The notes below the pieces were generated by a model. It ran no database searches. It had not been told where the DNA came from and worked only from the letters and a program-made list of their open reading frames with translations. Shown here one piece after another: positions 34,819 to 43,269 of a DNA stretch of 64,000 bases. The DNA lies in contig CAWHKZ010000008.1 of NCBI GenBank assembly GCA_963830165.1, positions 434,001 through 498,000 on the forward strand, given 5' to 3'. Position numbers and translations under genes: made by a program. The stretch is from Bog-756 sp963830165. GTDB taxonomy: Bacteria; Actinomycetota; Acidimicrobiia; Acidimicrobiales; RAAP-2. Each line of letters starts with the position of its first letter. The stretch's first letter is position 1.

Positions 34819-34832
34819 GAACGGTACCGTTC
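34819..34832. promoter_or_regulatory. Perfect 14-bp palindrome at the NlpC/P60 gene start
   Basis: GAACGGTACCGTTC, fully self-complementary, lies 13 bases before the preferred ATG and four bases before an alternative GTG at 34837. It could be an operator or a structure affecting translation. Confidence 0.4.
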
Positions 34833-34845
34833 CCGGGTGGCCTCG

Positions 34846-36183
34846 ATGACGACCGGACGACGCCCCGCCACGCCCGCGGTCGGTCGTACCGGTCGATCCG
34901 CCAGGACCGGGTGGAGAGTGGGCGCGGCCCTGGTGGCCGCCCTCGCCACCGGCGTCGCCCTCGCCGCCCCGGCCGGGGCTGCCGGCGCGGGCTCGACCGC
35001 CTCGACGACCACCTCCGGTGGCTCCAGTACCTCGACCACCACCCCGGCCCAGGGGCAGATCAGCGCCGGCGAGGCCCAGGTCGTGGCCATCGAGGCCCAG
35101 ATCGGCAAGCAGCAGACGGCCCTCGATTCGGCCTCGGAGGCCTACGACAGGTCGGTCGTCGAGCTCGACTCCACCAAGTCCGAGCTCGTGGCCACAGCCG
35201 CCTCGCTCGCCACCCAGCGGGCCAGGCTGGACGCGGCCCGGGCCATCCTGCGCACCGACGTCATCGAGTCGTACGTCGACGGTGCGGCATCCGAAGCCGT
35301 GGCCCGACTCTTCGCCGCTCCGAGCGGCAGCAGCCAGACACGCTCCCTCTACCAGCAGATCGGTGTCGGCGATCTGACCCAGGAGGTGGCACGGGTCCAG
35401 ACCGGCCAGCGGGAGCTCGCGGCCACCCAGTCCAAGCTGCAGTCCGAGGAACAGAACGAGCAGGGCCAGTCCGCTGCCGCCGACCGCGCCGCCCAGCAGG
35501 CATCGGCTGCCGCCGCCCTGTCCGAGGCCACGCTGGCCCAGGTGAAGGGCACGCTCGCCCAGGAGATCGCCCAGCAGGCCGCCCAACAGGCGGCCCAGGC
35601 CGCGGCCCAGGCCGCTACCGCCACGACCGCCGCCGGCAAGCAGGCCGCCGCCGACCAGGCGTCACAGGCCGCCCAGGTGGCCAGCACCGTGAGCGGCGGC
35701 AGCGCGGCGGCCACCAGTGCCAACCAGTCGGCCAACCAGGCTTCCGGGACAGGGTCCGGCGGCTCGACCACGGTGTCCGCCAGCGGGGGCCAGAACGCCG
35801 CCGGACTGGCGGCGGTACACGCGGCGATGGACTACCTCGGCGTCCCCTACGAATGGGGCGGGGCCAGCTCGGCCGGCGTCGACTGTTCGGGACTGGCCAT
35901 GTTGGCCTGGGCTGCCGCCGGTGTGACCCTCCCCCACTCGGCCGCCCTGCAGTACTCCGACTTCCCCCACGTCAGCCTCACCGCCCTCGAGCCCGGCGAC
36001 CTGCTCTTCTACGACCTCGACGGCTCCGGCATCGACCACGTGGTCATCTACGTCGGACCGGTCCTCGACGGCCAGCCGACGGCCTACGGGTCGGGCACGA
36101 TCATCCAGGCCGCGCACACCGGCACCGTGGTCACCTTCGACCCCCTCTGGTACTACGGGCTGGTCGGTGCCTCACGCCCGTGA
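34846..36183 (+). CDS. Secreted NlpC/P60 cell-wall peptidase with coiled-coil domain
   Basis: 445 residues from ATG 34846 (GGGTGG five bases upstream; GTG 34837 is an alternative). The signal peptide is WRVGAALVAALATGVALAAPAGA. Residues about 65-230 form a coiled coil (AQVVAIEAQIGKQQTALDSA; QRELAATQSKLQ), then an Ala/Gln-rich linker to about 315. The C-terminal NlpC/P60 domain has the catalytic Cys in VDCSGLAML (about 345), His in GIDHVVIYVG (about 397) and a third residue near IIQAAHTG. Such RipC-like enzymes cut the stem peptide of peptidoglycan, and the coil usually controls access to the active site or recruits the FtsX-type activator. It probably acts in daughter-cell separation. Confidence 0.88.
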   Translation: MTTGRRPATPAVGRTGRSARTGWRVGAALVAALATGVALAAPAGAAGAGSTASTTTSGGSSTSTTTPAQGQISAGEAQVVAIEAQIGKQQTALDSASEAYDRSVVELDSTKSELVATAASLATQRARLDAARAILRTDVIESYVDGAASEAVARLFAAPSGSSQTRSLYQQIGVGDLTQEVARVQTGQRELAATQSKLQSEEQNEQGQSAAADRAAQQASAAAALSEATLAQVKGTLAQEIAQQAAQQAAQAAAQAATATTAAGKQAAADQASQAAQVASTVSGGSAAATSANQSANQASGTGSGGSTTVSASGGQNAAGLAAVHAAMDYLGVPYEWGGASSAGVDCSGLAMLAWAAAGVTLPHSAALQYSDFPHVSLTALEPGDLLFYDLDGSGIDHVVIYVGPVLDGQPTAYGSGTIIQAAHTGTVVTFDPLWYYGLVGASRP

Positions 36184-36252
36184 GCCGTCGGTGAGGACCG
36201 ATCGGGGGCCGCGCCCACACGCCCCACTGGCGACCGGCAGACTGGGCGGCAG

Positions 36253-37284
36253 ATGACGCACGAACTCACCATCGTCGTCCCCGCGTACAACGAGGCCCAC
36301 CGGCTGGAAGAGGGCATGCACCGCCTGGAGCGCGCCGCCTCGTCCGGGGCCGTCGATCTCGACCGCACCGAGGTGGTCGTCGTCGACGACGGGAGCACCG
36401 ACCGGACCGCCGTCGTCGCCGCGAAGCTGCTGGCCGCGCTGCCCCACCACCGGGTCATCCGCCTCCCCTTCAATCAGGGCAAGGGCGCGGCCGTGCGGGC
36501 AGGCGTGGCCGCGTCCCGAGCCACCCACACCGCCTACATGGACGCCGACATGGCCATCGACCCACGGGCCGTCCCCCTGCTGCTCGACGGGCTCGAGCAC
36601 AGCGACGTCGCCATCGGTTGCCGTGCGCTGCGCGACTCCATGGTCGAGACCACCTACGCCGTCCGTACCCTCATGGGCCGCCTGTTCAACGAGATCGTGA
36701 CCACCGGAACGGGCCTCGGGCTGAAGGACACCCAGTGCGGGTTCAAGGCGTTCCGCACACCGGTGGCCCGCCTGCTCTTCCACCTCGTCCGCATCGACCG
36801 CTTCGCCTTCGACGTCGAGATCCTGACCCGGGCCCGGCGGCTCGGTCTCGACATCACCGAGGTGCCGGTCCACTGGATGCACGTCGAGGGCAGCACCGTC
36901 CACCCCCTCCATGACTCGTTCGCCATGGTGTCCGACGTGTTCCGCTCGCGCCGGGGGCTGCTGGCCGGCCCACCGCTGCCCACCATCTCGGTCACCCCGA
37001 TCGGTGGGACGGCCGACCCGGCCGACCTGGCCCGCCGGGTCGCGGCCTTGATCGGACCGATCCTCGACCACGCCCCCGTACCGGTGCTGCGCGACGCCGC
37101 CGGCGTGACCGTCCTGCTGGCCATGGTGGACCCGGCGGACGTGGCACGGGCCTACGCAGCCCTGCGCGACGGGCTGGCCTCGGCGGATGTGCGCCGCCGG
37201 GCGCTCGGCCTCGACGACCTCGTCGTGCTGGGCCCGCTCACCGACCGCCTCGACGCCTGCGGCGAGACGGGACCCGGAGGCTGA
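36253..37284 (+). CDS. Glycosyltransferase family 2, dolichyl-phosphate glucosyltransferase (Alg5)-like
   Basis: 343 residues from ATG 36253, with GGGCGG upstream. ELTIVVPAYNEAHRLEEGM opens the GT-A fold, VVVVDDGSTDRT follows, and the catalytic DXD is in AYMDADMAIDP near residue 97. GLGLKDTQCGFKAFR and FAFDVEILTRARRLG are typical of Alg5/DPM-type enzymes that load a sugar onto polyprenyl phosphate. Residues about 245-343 are an extra, hydrophilic C-terminal extension (GPILDHAPVPVLRDAAGVTV) of unknown role. It sits just upstream of a PlsC acyltransferase and an epimerase on the same strand, so a membrane lipid or glycolipid role is likely. Confidence 0.87.
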   Translation: MTHELTIVVPAYNEAHRLEEGMHRLERAASSGAVDLDRTEVVVVDDGSTDRTAVVAAKLLAALPHHRVIRLPFNQGKGAAVRAGVAASRATHTAYMDADMAIDPRAVPLLLDGLEHSDVAIGCRALRDSMVETTYAVRTLMGRLFNEIVTTGTGLGLKDTQCGFKAFRTPVARLLFHLVRIDRFAFDVEILTRARRLGLDITEVPVHWMHVEGSTVHPLHDSFAMVSDVFRSRRGLLAGPPLPTISVTPIGGTADPADLARRVAALIGPILDHAPVPVLRDAAGVTVLLAMVDPADVARAYAALRDGLASADVRRRALGLDDLVVLGPLTDRLDACGETGPGG

Positions 37285-37375
37285 ACGGAGCGTCACCCCA
37301 CGCCCCCGGGGCAGGACGGGAGCCGGCCACCACGTGGAGGACTCGTGCCCGCGCCGCGGGGGTACGCTTCACCGC

Positions 37376-38389
37376 GTGAGCGCTGACCAGGGTGACCCGA
37401 AGGTGACGGGTCCGGCCGGACACCCGGACGATGCCGATCTGATCGAGGCCATCGTCGCGCACGCCGACGACGTGACCGACGTCGGCCCGGCCGCCGAGGA
37501 AGGCCTCCGTCCCGGCGATGCAGACCACCGGGAGCTGGCCGGGGCCACCGTTTCCTACCTGCCCGTCTCCACCCGCCGGACCAACGGACTCGCACCGGAG
37601 GACCCCCGCCGCTCCGATGTCGACGAGTGGGGCCGTTCCGAGCACATGCGGTCGATCGTCCGCCGCATCTACGACCCGCTCTACCGCTACTGGTTCCGGG
37701 TGGAGTGGGAGGGTCTGGAGAAGATTCCCACCGAGGGAGGTGCCCTCCTGATCGCCAACCACGCCGGCGCCATCCCCGCCGACGCGCCGGCCATCATGCA
37801 CGGCATCGAGACCGAGGTCGGACGTCCGGTGTACGGCCTGGCCGACTACTTCTTCCGCACCATCCCCGTGGTCGGCACCCTGTGGTCCCGCACCGGTGGG
37901 GTACCGGCCCACCCGGACAACGCCTATCGGATCCTGCACGACCAGCAGCAGTTGGCCCTCGTCTTCCCGGAAGGGACCAAGGCCACCTCGAAGACGTATG
38001 CCGACCGGTACCGGCTCCGTCGCTTCGGACGCGGAGGCTTCGTGGAGATCGCCATGCGGGCCGGCGTGCCGATCGTCCCGATCGCCGTCGTCGGTGCCGA
38101 GGAGTCGATGCCCATCCTCTTCCGGATCCCGAGCCTGGCCAAGGCGTTCAACCTCCCCTACTTCCCGGTCACGGCCAACTCGCTGGTTCTCGGACCCCTG
38201 GGCTACGTGACCTACTTCCCGGCCAAGTTCAAGCTGCGGGTGCTCGACCCGGTGACCTTCGACACCGAGCCCGGTCAGGAGCGGTACTCGCGCAGCCGGG
38301 TCATGGACGAGGCCGAGCAGATCCGGGCCACACTCCAGGAGGCCCTCCACGACATGCTGCGGGAACGCCGCAGCGTCTGGTTCGGCTGA
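37376..38389 (+). CDS. 1-acylglycerol-3-phosphate acyltransferase-like (PlsC family)
   Basis: 337 residues from GTG 37376. The first 85 residues are acidic and probably disordered. The acyltransferase domain begins at RRIYDPLYRYWFRVEWEG. The catalytic motif is NHAGAIPADAP near residue 127, with NHxGxxxxD in place of the common NHxxxxD, and the glycerol-phosphate motif VFPEGTKATSK is near residue 197. Such enzymes transfer an acyl chain to a lysophospholipid or a related alcohol at the membrane. The NHAG variant is common in long actinobacterial homologues paired with an SDR protein, as here: the next gene starts six bases downstream. Confidence 0.87.
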   Translation: MSADQGDPKVTGPAGHPDDADLIEAIVAHADDVTDVGPAAEEGLRPGDADHRELAGATVSYLPVSTRRTNGLAPEDPRRSDVDEWGRSEHMRSIVRRIYDPLYRYWFRVEWEGLEKIPTEGGALLIANHAGAIPADAPAIMHGIETEVGRPVYGLADYFFRTIPVVGTLWSRTGGVPAHPDNAYRILHDQQQLALVFPEGTKATSKTYADRYRLRRFGRGGFVEIAMRAGVPIVPIAVVGAEESMPILFRIPSLAKAFNLPYFPVTANSLVLGPLGYVTYFPAKFKLRVLDPVTFDTEPGQERYSRSRVMDEAEQIRATLQEALHDMLRERRSVWFG

Positions 38390-38394
38390 CCACC

Positions 38395-39441
38395 GTGGGC
38401 CGGCGCGTCCTCATCACCGGGCTGGACACCTTCTGGGGCGGCCGCATGGCCCAGGCCCTCGAGGCCAAGCCCGAGGTCGAGATGATCCTGGGACTGGGCA
38501 CCAAGGAGCCCAGGGTCCCCCTCGAGCGCACCGAGTTCGTCCGCTCCGACCAGAAGTACTCGATCCTCTCCAGGATCGTCCGGGCCACCCAGGTCGACAC
38601 GATCGTCCACACCTTCCTCGAGACGAACTCCACCGAGGTCAGCGGCCGGCTCCTGCACGAGATCAACGTGATCGGCACGCTCAACCTGCTGGCCGCGGCC
38701 GGCGCCGCCGGTGCCTCGGTGCGCAAGGTCATCGTGAAGTCCTCCACCCACGTCTACGGCTCCGCCGAGCAGGACCCCACCTGGTTCCGCGAGGTGGACA
38801 CCCGCACCGGGCCGGTGAGGACCCGGCTCGAGCGCTCGCTGATCGAGGTCGAGTCGCTGGTGCGCGACTTCGCCGAGGACAATCCCCACCTGGACGTGAC
38901 CGTCCTGCGGTTCGCCAACGTGCTGGGCACCGACATCATCACGCCGATCAGCTACGACCTGCGCAGGCGCCTCCTGCCCTGCGTCGCCGGGTTCGACCCG
39001 CTGGTGCAGTTCATCGAGGAGGACGACGTCGTCCGGGCCCTCGAGTTCGTCACCGCCCACCGGGTGCCCGGCGTCTACAACGTGGCCGGGGAGGGCAAGC
39101 TGCCCTGGAGCGAGGTCGCGTCGTTCGGCGGGGCCCACCTGGTCCCCTTCCCACCATTCCGTCCCCGGCTGTTCTCCGCACCGTTCGAACGGGCGGGCGT
39201 CATCCGGTTCCCGCCGGAGATGGAGTGCCTCGCCCGGTTCGGCCGCGGCGTCGACACCTCCAAGCTGCGCGAGGCCGGGTTCGAGTACCGCTACACCACC
39301 TCGGGCGCCGTCCTCAGCTTCGCCCGGGCCAACAACCTGCGCCGGGCCACCGGTGACGCCGGCCAGGAGTACCGCTACGAGCAGGACGTCGAGCAGTTCT
39401 TCCGGCACTCCCCCGCCGTGGTGCGGGGCGTGGACACCTGA
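38395..39441 (+). CDS. NAD-dependent epimerase/dehydratase family (extended SDR)
   Basis: 348 residues from GTG 38395, six bases after the acyltransferase stop. RRVLITGLDTFWGGRMAQAL is the Rossmann start, with TGxxxxxGG instead of the textbook TGxxGxxG. IVHTFLETNSTEVSGRLLHE, NVIGTLNLLAAA, VIVKSSTHVYGS and VLRFANVLG match the extended-SDR epimerase pattern. After VYGS the usual YxxxK Lys is not where expected, so classical sugar epimerisation is uncertain. Actinobacterial relatives next to PlsC genes are commonly annotated as epimerases of unknown substrate. The two genes are surely one operon. Confidence 0.85.
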   Translation: MGRRVLITGLDTFWGGRMAQALEAKPEVEMILGLGTKEPRVPLERTEFVRSDQKYSILSRIVRATQVDTIVHTFLETNSTEVSGRLLHEINVIGTLNLLAAAGAAGASVRKVIVKSSTHVYGSAEQDPTWFREVDTRTGPVRTRLERSLIEVESLVRDFAEDNPHLDVTVLRFANVLGTDIITPISYDLRRRLLPCVAGFDPLVQFIEEDDVVRALEFVTAHRVPGVYNVAGEGKLPWSEVASFGGAHLVPFPPFRPRLFSAPFERAGVIRFPPEMECLARFGRGVDTSKLREAGFEYRYTTSGAVLSFARANNLRRATGDAGQEYRYEQDVEQFFRHSPAVVRGVDT

Positions 39442-39461
39442 CACCGGCCGCCGGCCGGTGT
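39441..39461. terminator. Bidirectional hairpin between convergent genes
   Basis: ACACCGGCC-GCC-GGCCGGTGT: perfect nine-base arms with a three-base loop, between the stops of the epimerase (39441) and the GH43-like gene (39469). There is no T-tract, as usual in GC-rich actinobacteria. Confidence 0.65.
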
Positions 39462-39468
39462 CCTCCCG

Positions 39469-40785
39469 TCACGCCGGACCGACGACCGGCGTGGCTCCGG
39501 CGAAGGAGATCGGGCGGATGTAGAGGGCTCGGCTGTTCGGGTAGCCCACGGCGTCCGGCGCCCAGGCGTCGAACGCGATCCACGTCGCCCCCGACACGCC
39601 GGTGAACACCGTCTCGCCACCCGGGCCCTCCATGCCCGAGTCGCTGGCCAGGATGGGACCGGACAGCGGCTTCGAGCACGGACCCAGCGGCCCCGCGCAG
39701 GTGGCCACCCCCACGGCGTAGTCGGCGCTCATCCAGTCGTTGCCCGAGTAGAAGAGGAAGTACCGGCCCCCGTTCGACACCAGGTCGGGGGCCTCGATCA
39801 CGCCCCCCTCCCACGTCTGGGAGGGCACCAGGATCTGGGTCGGGTTGGCGCCCGGGGCGAATCCGGTCCCCGCCGCATCGAGCTGCTCGGACCAGATCGC
39901 CGACGCCCCGGCCCCACCGTTCGACTTCCAGACGAGGTAGGGCGTCCCGGTGGAGTCGACGAACGGAGACGGGTCGATGGAGCCGCCGAGCGCCGTCTGG
40001 CACTCGAGCGGCCCGGTGGACGAGTCGACGAAGGGGCCCTGGGGCTGGGTCGCCGTGGCCACCGACAGGCACTCGTCGCCCCCGCCCGGCGCCGCGACCC
40101 GGACCGCGTAGTAGAGGACGAAGGTCGCCCCGAACTGCTGCACCGCCGGCGCCCAGGTCTCGTCCGGGGTGGCCCAGGCGGGGAGGCTCGGCAGCGCGTC
40201 CCCCAGAGCGGTCCAGTGCACCAGATCCGTCGACATGACGATCTGGATGTTGCCGGCGACCGAGTTGGTGGCGTAGGCGTAGTAGGTGGAGCCGACGACC
40301 AGGACATCGGGATCCGGGAAGTCGAAGGGGTAGGACAGCCCTTCGTCGTTGCCCGCCTCGAGCGATCTGCAGGCTCCCGCCACCGACGCGATGTCCTGGG
40401 AGGCCGTGGTGTTGTCGCCCGCGCCGATCTGCTGGAACGACTGCTGGACACCGGTGAGGCACGTGTGGAGCGTGCCGATGTCGAGCCCCTGGAGGTACGA
40501 GAGGTCTTCGGCTCCGGCCAGCGCGCCCTCGGTCGTCGTGATGCGACCGAGCGTCGAGGCGACCGACGCCTGGATGCCGTTCCGCTGGTTGGTAGTCAGC
40601 GCCGAGGAGAAGCGGGTGAGGGTCAGATCGGTGCGCGCCGTGTGCAGCCCCGCACGGGCGGCGGTCAGCTGCATGTCCTCGGACCGTTCGCGGGCGTGCG
40701 ACCGGACATCGGTCACGAAGGCGGTGGCCAGGACGGTCAGGACGACCAGGACCGCGGCCCCGGCGAGCAGGCGCCGGCTACGCAT
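39469..40785 (-). CDS. Membrane-anchored or secreted GH43-like beta-propeller protein
   Basis: 438 residues from ATG 40785, overlapping the upstream stop by eight bases. The N-terminal anchor is RRLLAGAAVLVVLTVLATAFV. Residues about 30-140 are a helical domain ending TCLTGVQQSFQQIGAGDN and later VAGACRSLEAG, related to the whole of the upstream small protein. Residues about 150-438 are a five-bladed-propeller glycosidase-like domain with the three acidic residues in the expected order: Asp in FPDPDVLV (about 157), Asp in GSIDPSPFVD (about 271) and Glu in GVIEAPDLV (about 330). It probably cleaves arabinan- or xylan-type linkages outside the cell. The substrate is unproven. Confidence 0.85.
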   Translation of the reverse strand: MRSRRLLAGAAVLVVLTVLATAFVTDVRSHARERSEDMQLTAARAGLHTARTDLTLTRFSSALTTNQRNGIQASVASTLGRITTTEGALAGAEDLSYLQGLDIGTLHTCLTGVQQSFQQIGAGDNTTASQDIASVAGACRSLEAGNDEGLSYPFDFPDPDVLVVGSTYYAYATNSVAGNIQIVMSTDLVHWTALGDALPSLPAWATPDETWAPAVQQFGATFVLYYAVRVAAPGGGDECLSVATATQPQGPFVDSSTGPLECQTALGGSIDPSPFVDSTGTPYLVWKSNGGAGASAIWSEQLDAAGTGFAPGANPTQILVPSQTWEGGVIEAPDLVSNGGRYFLFYSGNDWMSADYAVGVATCAGPLGPCSKPLSGPILASDSGMEGPGGETVFTGVSGATWIAFDAWAPDAVGYPNSRALYIRPISFAGATPVVGPA

Positions 40786-41293
40786 CGGCGTCCACCGCCG
40801 ACGAGCACGCCGTGGCCACCGCATCGAGCGCCGCCACCGCGTGGGCCTGGTCACCCAGGGAGAGGGCGTTCGTCGCCTGTTCCACCCCGGACAGGCACGT
40901 CTGCAGGCTCCCGATCGCCGTGGACTGGCTGGCGTCGCTCGCCCGGGAATCGGTCAGTGCCACCAGGGCGCTGTCCAGCTTGGTCGTGTCGGAACTGAGC
41001 ACCGCCGAGTCCTGGGTGACCTGGCCCTGGAGGTCGGTGAGGTCGGCCCGGGCCGTCACCAGGTCCCGGTCCACCGCGGCGGTCCGCGCCTCCGTGACGT
41101 CGAGGGCGCGGTGGGCCCGGTCGTACCGGGTGTTCGCCTGGACCTCGTTCCCGATCATGATGGCGAGGCTGGCGGCCACGACCACGAACACGAGGGTCCC
41201 GATCACCCAGGCCCGCCGTCGGGATCGCCGCGGGGAAACCCGGTCGGGACGAGCGCTATCACTGTCTGTTGCCCGGACGTCGGTGGTTGTCAT
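40778..41293 (-). CDS. Small membrane-anchored coiled-coil protein, paralogous to the GH43 N-terminal domain
   Basis: 171 residues from ATG 41293. A charged N-terminus (SPRRSRRRAW) precedes one membrane helix, VIGTLVFVVVAASLAIMIG. An extracellular helical domain with coiled-coil character follows (VDRDLVTARADLTDLQGQV). The C-terminal segment SLQTCLSGVEQATNALSLGD, then VATACSSAV, lines up with the same region of the downstream GH43-like protein, including both cysteines. The stop overlaps the next start, so the pair is translationally coupled and probably forms a complex. Family name unknown. Confidence 0.75.
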   Translation of the reverse strand: MTTTDVRATDSDSARPDRVSPRRSRRRAWVIGTLVFVVVAASLAIMIGNEVQANTRYDRAHRALDVTEARTAAVDRDLVTARADLTDLQGQVTQDSAVLSSDTTKLDSALVALTDSRASDASQSTAIGSLQTCLSGVEQATNALSLGDQAHAVAALDAVATACSSAVDADA

Positions 41294-41655
41294 CGCTCGC
41301 TTCGTCCCGCCGATCTCGCAGGGCTGACTCAAGGTTGGCAGCCGACCGGCGCGCCGTCAGGCAAACGTTCGGTGACGCCGTTGGCACCCAACAGTCTGGC
41401 CCGTGCACCGGAGGCAGTGGACGGCGCCCCGGCAACGCCTGTGGCCGTCGACGCCGACAGCGGGTGTCGACCCATGATCCCGGGCGACGACAGGCTCCCG
41501 AGCGCAGGGTGGCGCCACCGCCGCGGGGGGTGGTCGTCAGGTGACACGCAAGGTTCACCGTCCGATGACGTCGTAGCCGTCGGCGACGGCGGCGGTATGC
41601 CGGCTCCGGGGCCCCGGCGCCACCTCTCCCGGCGAACCACCGGGCCGCCCGGGGC
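41294..41655. other. Intergenic region with no recognised gene
   Basis: 362 bases between two minus-strand genes. It should hold the promoter for the small coiled-coil protein, but I see no convincing motif, repeat or RNA gene. Confidence 0.4.
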
Positions 41656-42357
41656 CTACTTCAGGATGTTCACCGCCCGGGCCACCACCAGGAGGGCCAC
41701 GACCAGCGAGATCGCCGCCTCGGCCATCATCAGCAGCTTCGCCCACGGCCGGATCGCCGACACGTCGGTGGGACTGAACGCCGTCGCCGTGGCGAAGGAG
41801 AAATGGAAGTAGTCGACGAACCGCGGGTACCAGCCCGACCCGACGAACTGCTCGTTGCGCATCTCGGGGAAGACGAACGCCGGGCTCCTCGTACCCCCCT
41901 CGGCCCGGGCGACCGGCCCACCGTCGTCGAGGTCCCAGTACCAGAGGCCGAAGGCGATGACGTTGGTGAGCCAGATGGCCGCGCCGCTGGCCAGCAGCAC
42001 CTTGGCATCGTTGGTGAAGGTGGACGTGTCGATGATGGCGACCACGAGTCGGACGGCGGCCGACGCATTGACGATCGAGATGAGGCCGATCAGGACGTCG
42101 GTCAGCGTCCTGAGCCACCTCGACGGACGGTCGATCCGACCCGGGTCGCCGACGACGAGCACGACGAGCAGCGCGACGAGCACGACGAGGAACAGCCAGC
42201 GGGCGTCACCGTTGCGGAGTTCCGACGGCAGGGTGGCCCGGAGCAGGCCGGTGGCGAGGACGGCGGCCGCCATCGGCCAGCGGGGCTCCGCGGCCGCCGC
42301 CACGGGACCCGCGTCGTTCACTGGGATTCCGCCATCGCCATGGAAGTGTAGGACCAC
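41656..42357 (-). CDS. Multi-span membrane protein of unknown function (ion-channel-like C-terminus)
   Basis: Up to 233 residues from GTG 42357. GTG 42321 with GGCGGA upstream is a credible alternative. There are about five or six hydrophobic segments, including WLFLVVLVALLVVLVVG, VLLASGAAIWLTNVIAF and LLMMAEAAISLVVALLVVA. FGLWYWDLDDGG and the late FATATAFSPTDVSAIRPWAK recall actinobacterial membrane proteins related to two-helix ion-channel families. FSPTD lies where a selectivity loop would be. A channel function is speculative. It is a single gene with no obvious partner. Confidence 0.75.
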   Translation of the reverse strand: MVLHFHGDGGIPVNDAGPVAAAAEPRWPMAAAVLATGLLRATLPSELRNGDARWLFLVVLVALLVVLVVGDPGRIDRPSRWLRTLTDVLIGLISIVNASAAVRLVVAIIDTSTFTNDAKVLLASGAAIWLTNVIAFGLWYWDLDDGGPVARAEGGTRSPAFVFPEMRNEQFVGSGWYPRFVDYFHFSFATATAFSPTDVSAIRPWAKLLMMAEAAISLVVALLVVARAVNILK

Positions 42358-42477
42358 CTGTCGCCACGATGGGTCCCCGGTGCGCCTGGGCGCCGGGAAC
42401 CGGTGACGATGCCGATCCGGCGGGCCCGACGTCGCCCCGTGCCCACCGTGCCCGCGGGCGCCCGATCGGTGCCGGCC

Positions 42478-43098
42478 TCAGTCGATCCAGGCCACCGTGA
42501 GCTCGCCCCGTCGCTCGGTCCACTCCTCGGAGGTCATGGCGTAGCGGACGTGGTCCTCCCAGGCACCGTTGATCTCGAGGAACCCGATGGCCACGCCCTC
42601 GTTGCGGAGATTCAACTTGTCGGCCACCCGACGACTGGCCGTGTTGCGCGGGATGATGGCGACCTCGATGCGGTGGAGGCGCAGCGTCTCGAAGGCGAAC
42701 TGCAGCACGACGACCACCGCCTCGGGCACGATCCCGAGGCCGGCCATGTCCCGGTCCACCCAGTAGCCGATCGAGCCGTTCTGGAACGGCCCCCGCAGGA
42801 TCGACGACAGGGTCACCTCGCCGACGAAGCGCCCCTCGTAGAAGATGCCGAAGCCGAAGCCGGACCCGAGCTGCCGCTCCCGCTCGCGCATGGCGCACCG
42901 GGCGACGAAGCTGGCGTGGTCCTCGGCCGGCAGCGGCGACCCCTTCGATCGTGGCTCCCACGGCACCAGCCAGTCGCGGCAGCGATTGCGGACCTCGAGC
43001 CAGGCGGGGTAGTCCGCCTCCATCAGCGTGGCCAGCCGGATGCGCCGACCGGGCAGCTCGAGCGAGCGCACCTGTTGGGCCCTCAGGCTCGGCGTCAT
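42478..43098 (-). CDS. GNAT N-acetyltransferase, RimJ/RimL-like
   Basis: 206 residues from ATG 43098, with GGGAGGATC upstream. The GNAT fold is seen in IRLATLMEADYPAWLEVRNR, GIFYEGRFVGEVTLSSI, IGYWVDRDMAGLGIVPEAVV (the acetyl-CoA pyrophosphate loop, here with GLG in place of the usual GxG spacing) and RIEVAIIPRNTASRRVADKL. RimJ-like enzymes acetylate the N-terminus of ribosomal proteins, or alternatively free amino acids or antibiotics. The substrate is not readable. It stands alone between a membrane protein gene and the glycosyltransferase fusion. Confidence 0.87.
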   Translation of the reverse strand: MTPSLRAQQVRSLELPGRRIRLATLMEADYPAWLEVRNRCRDWLVPWEPRSKGSPLPAEDHASFVARCAMRERERQLGSGFGFGIFYEGRFVGEVTLSSILRGPFQNGSIGYWVDRDMAGLGIVPEAVVVVLQFAFETLRLHRIEVAIIPRNTASRRVADKLNLRNEGVAIGFLEINGAWEDHVRYAMTSEEWTERRGELTVAWID

Positions 43099-43269
43099 CG
43101 ATCCTCCCCGGCGGAGCAGGGGGAACACGGACCTACCGGGCGGCGGCGGCGAGCATCCACGAACGGAATGGTACGGCATCGGCGCGCTCCCCCACACCCC
43201 CGGGGGACGGACCCCCGGCATCGCGGAGGAAGGGCCCCGGGCGTCCCAGCCCGCGGGCCCCGAACGGCC

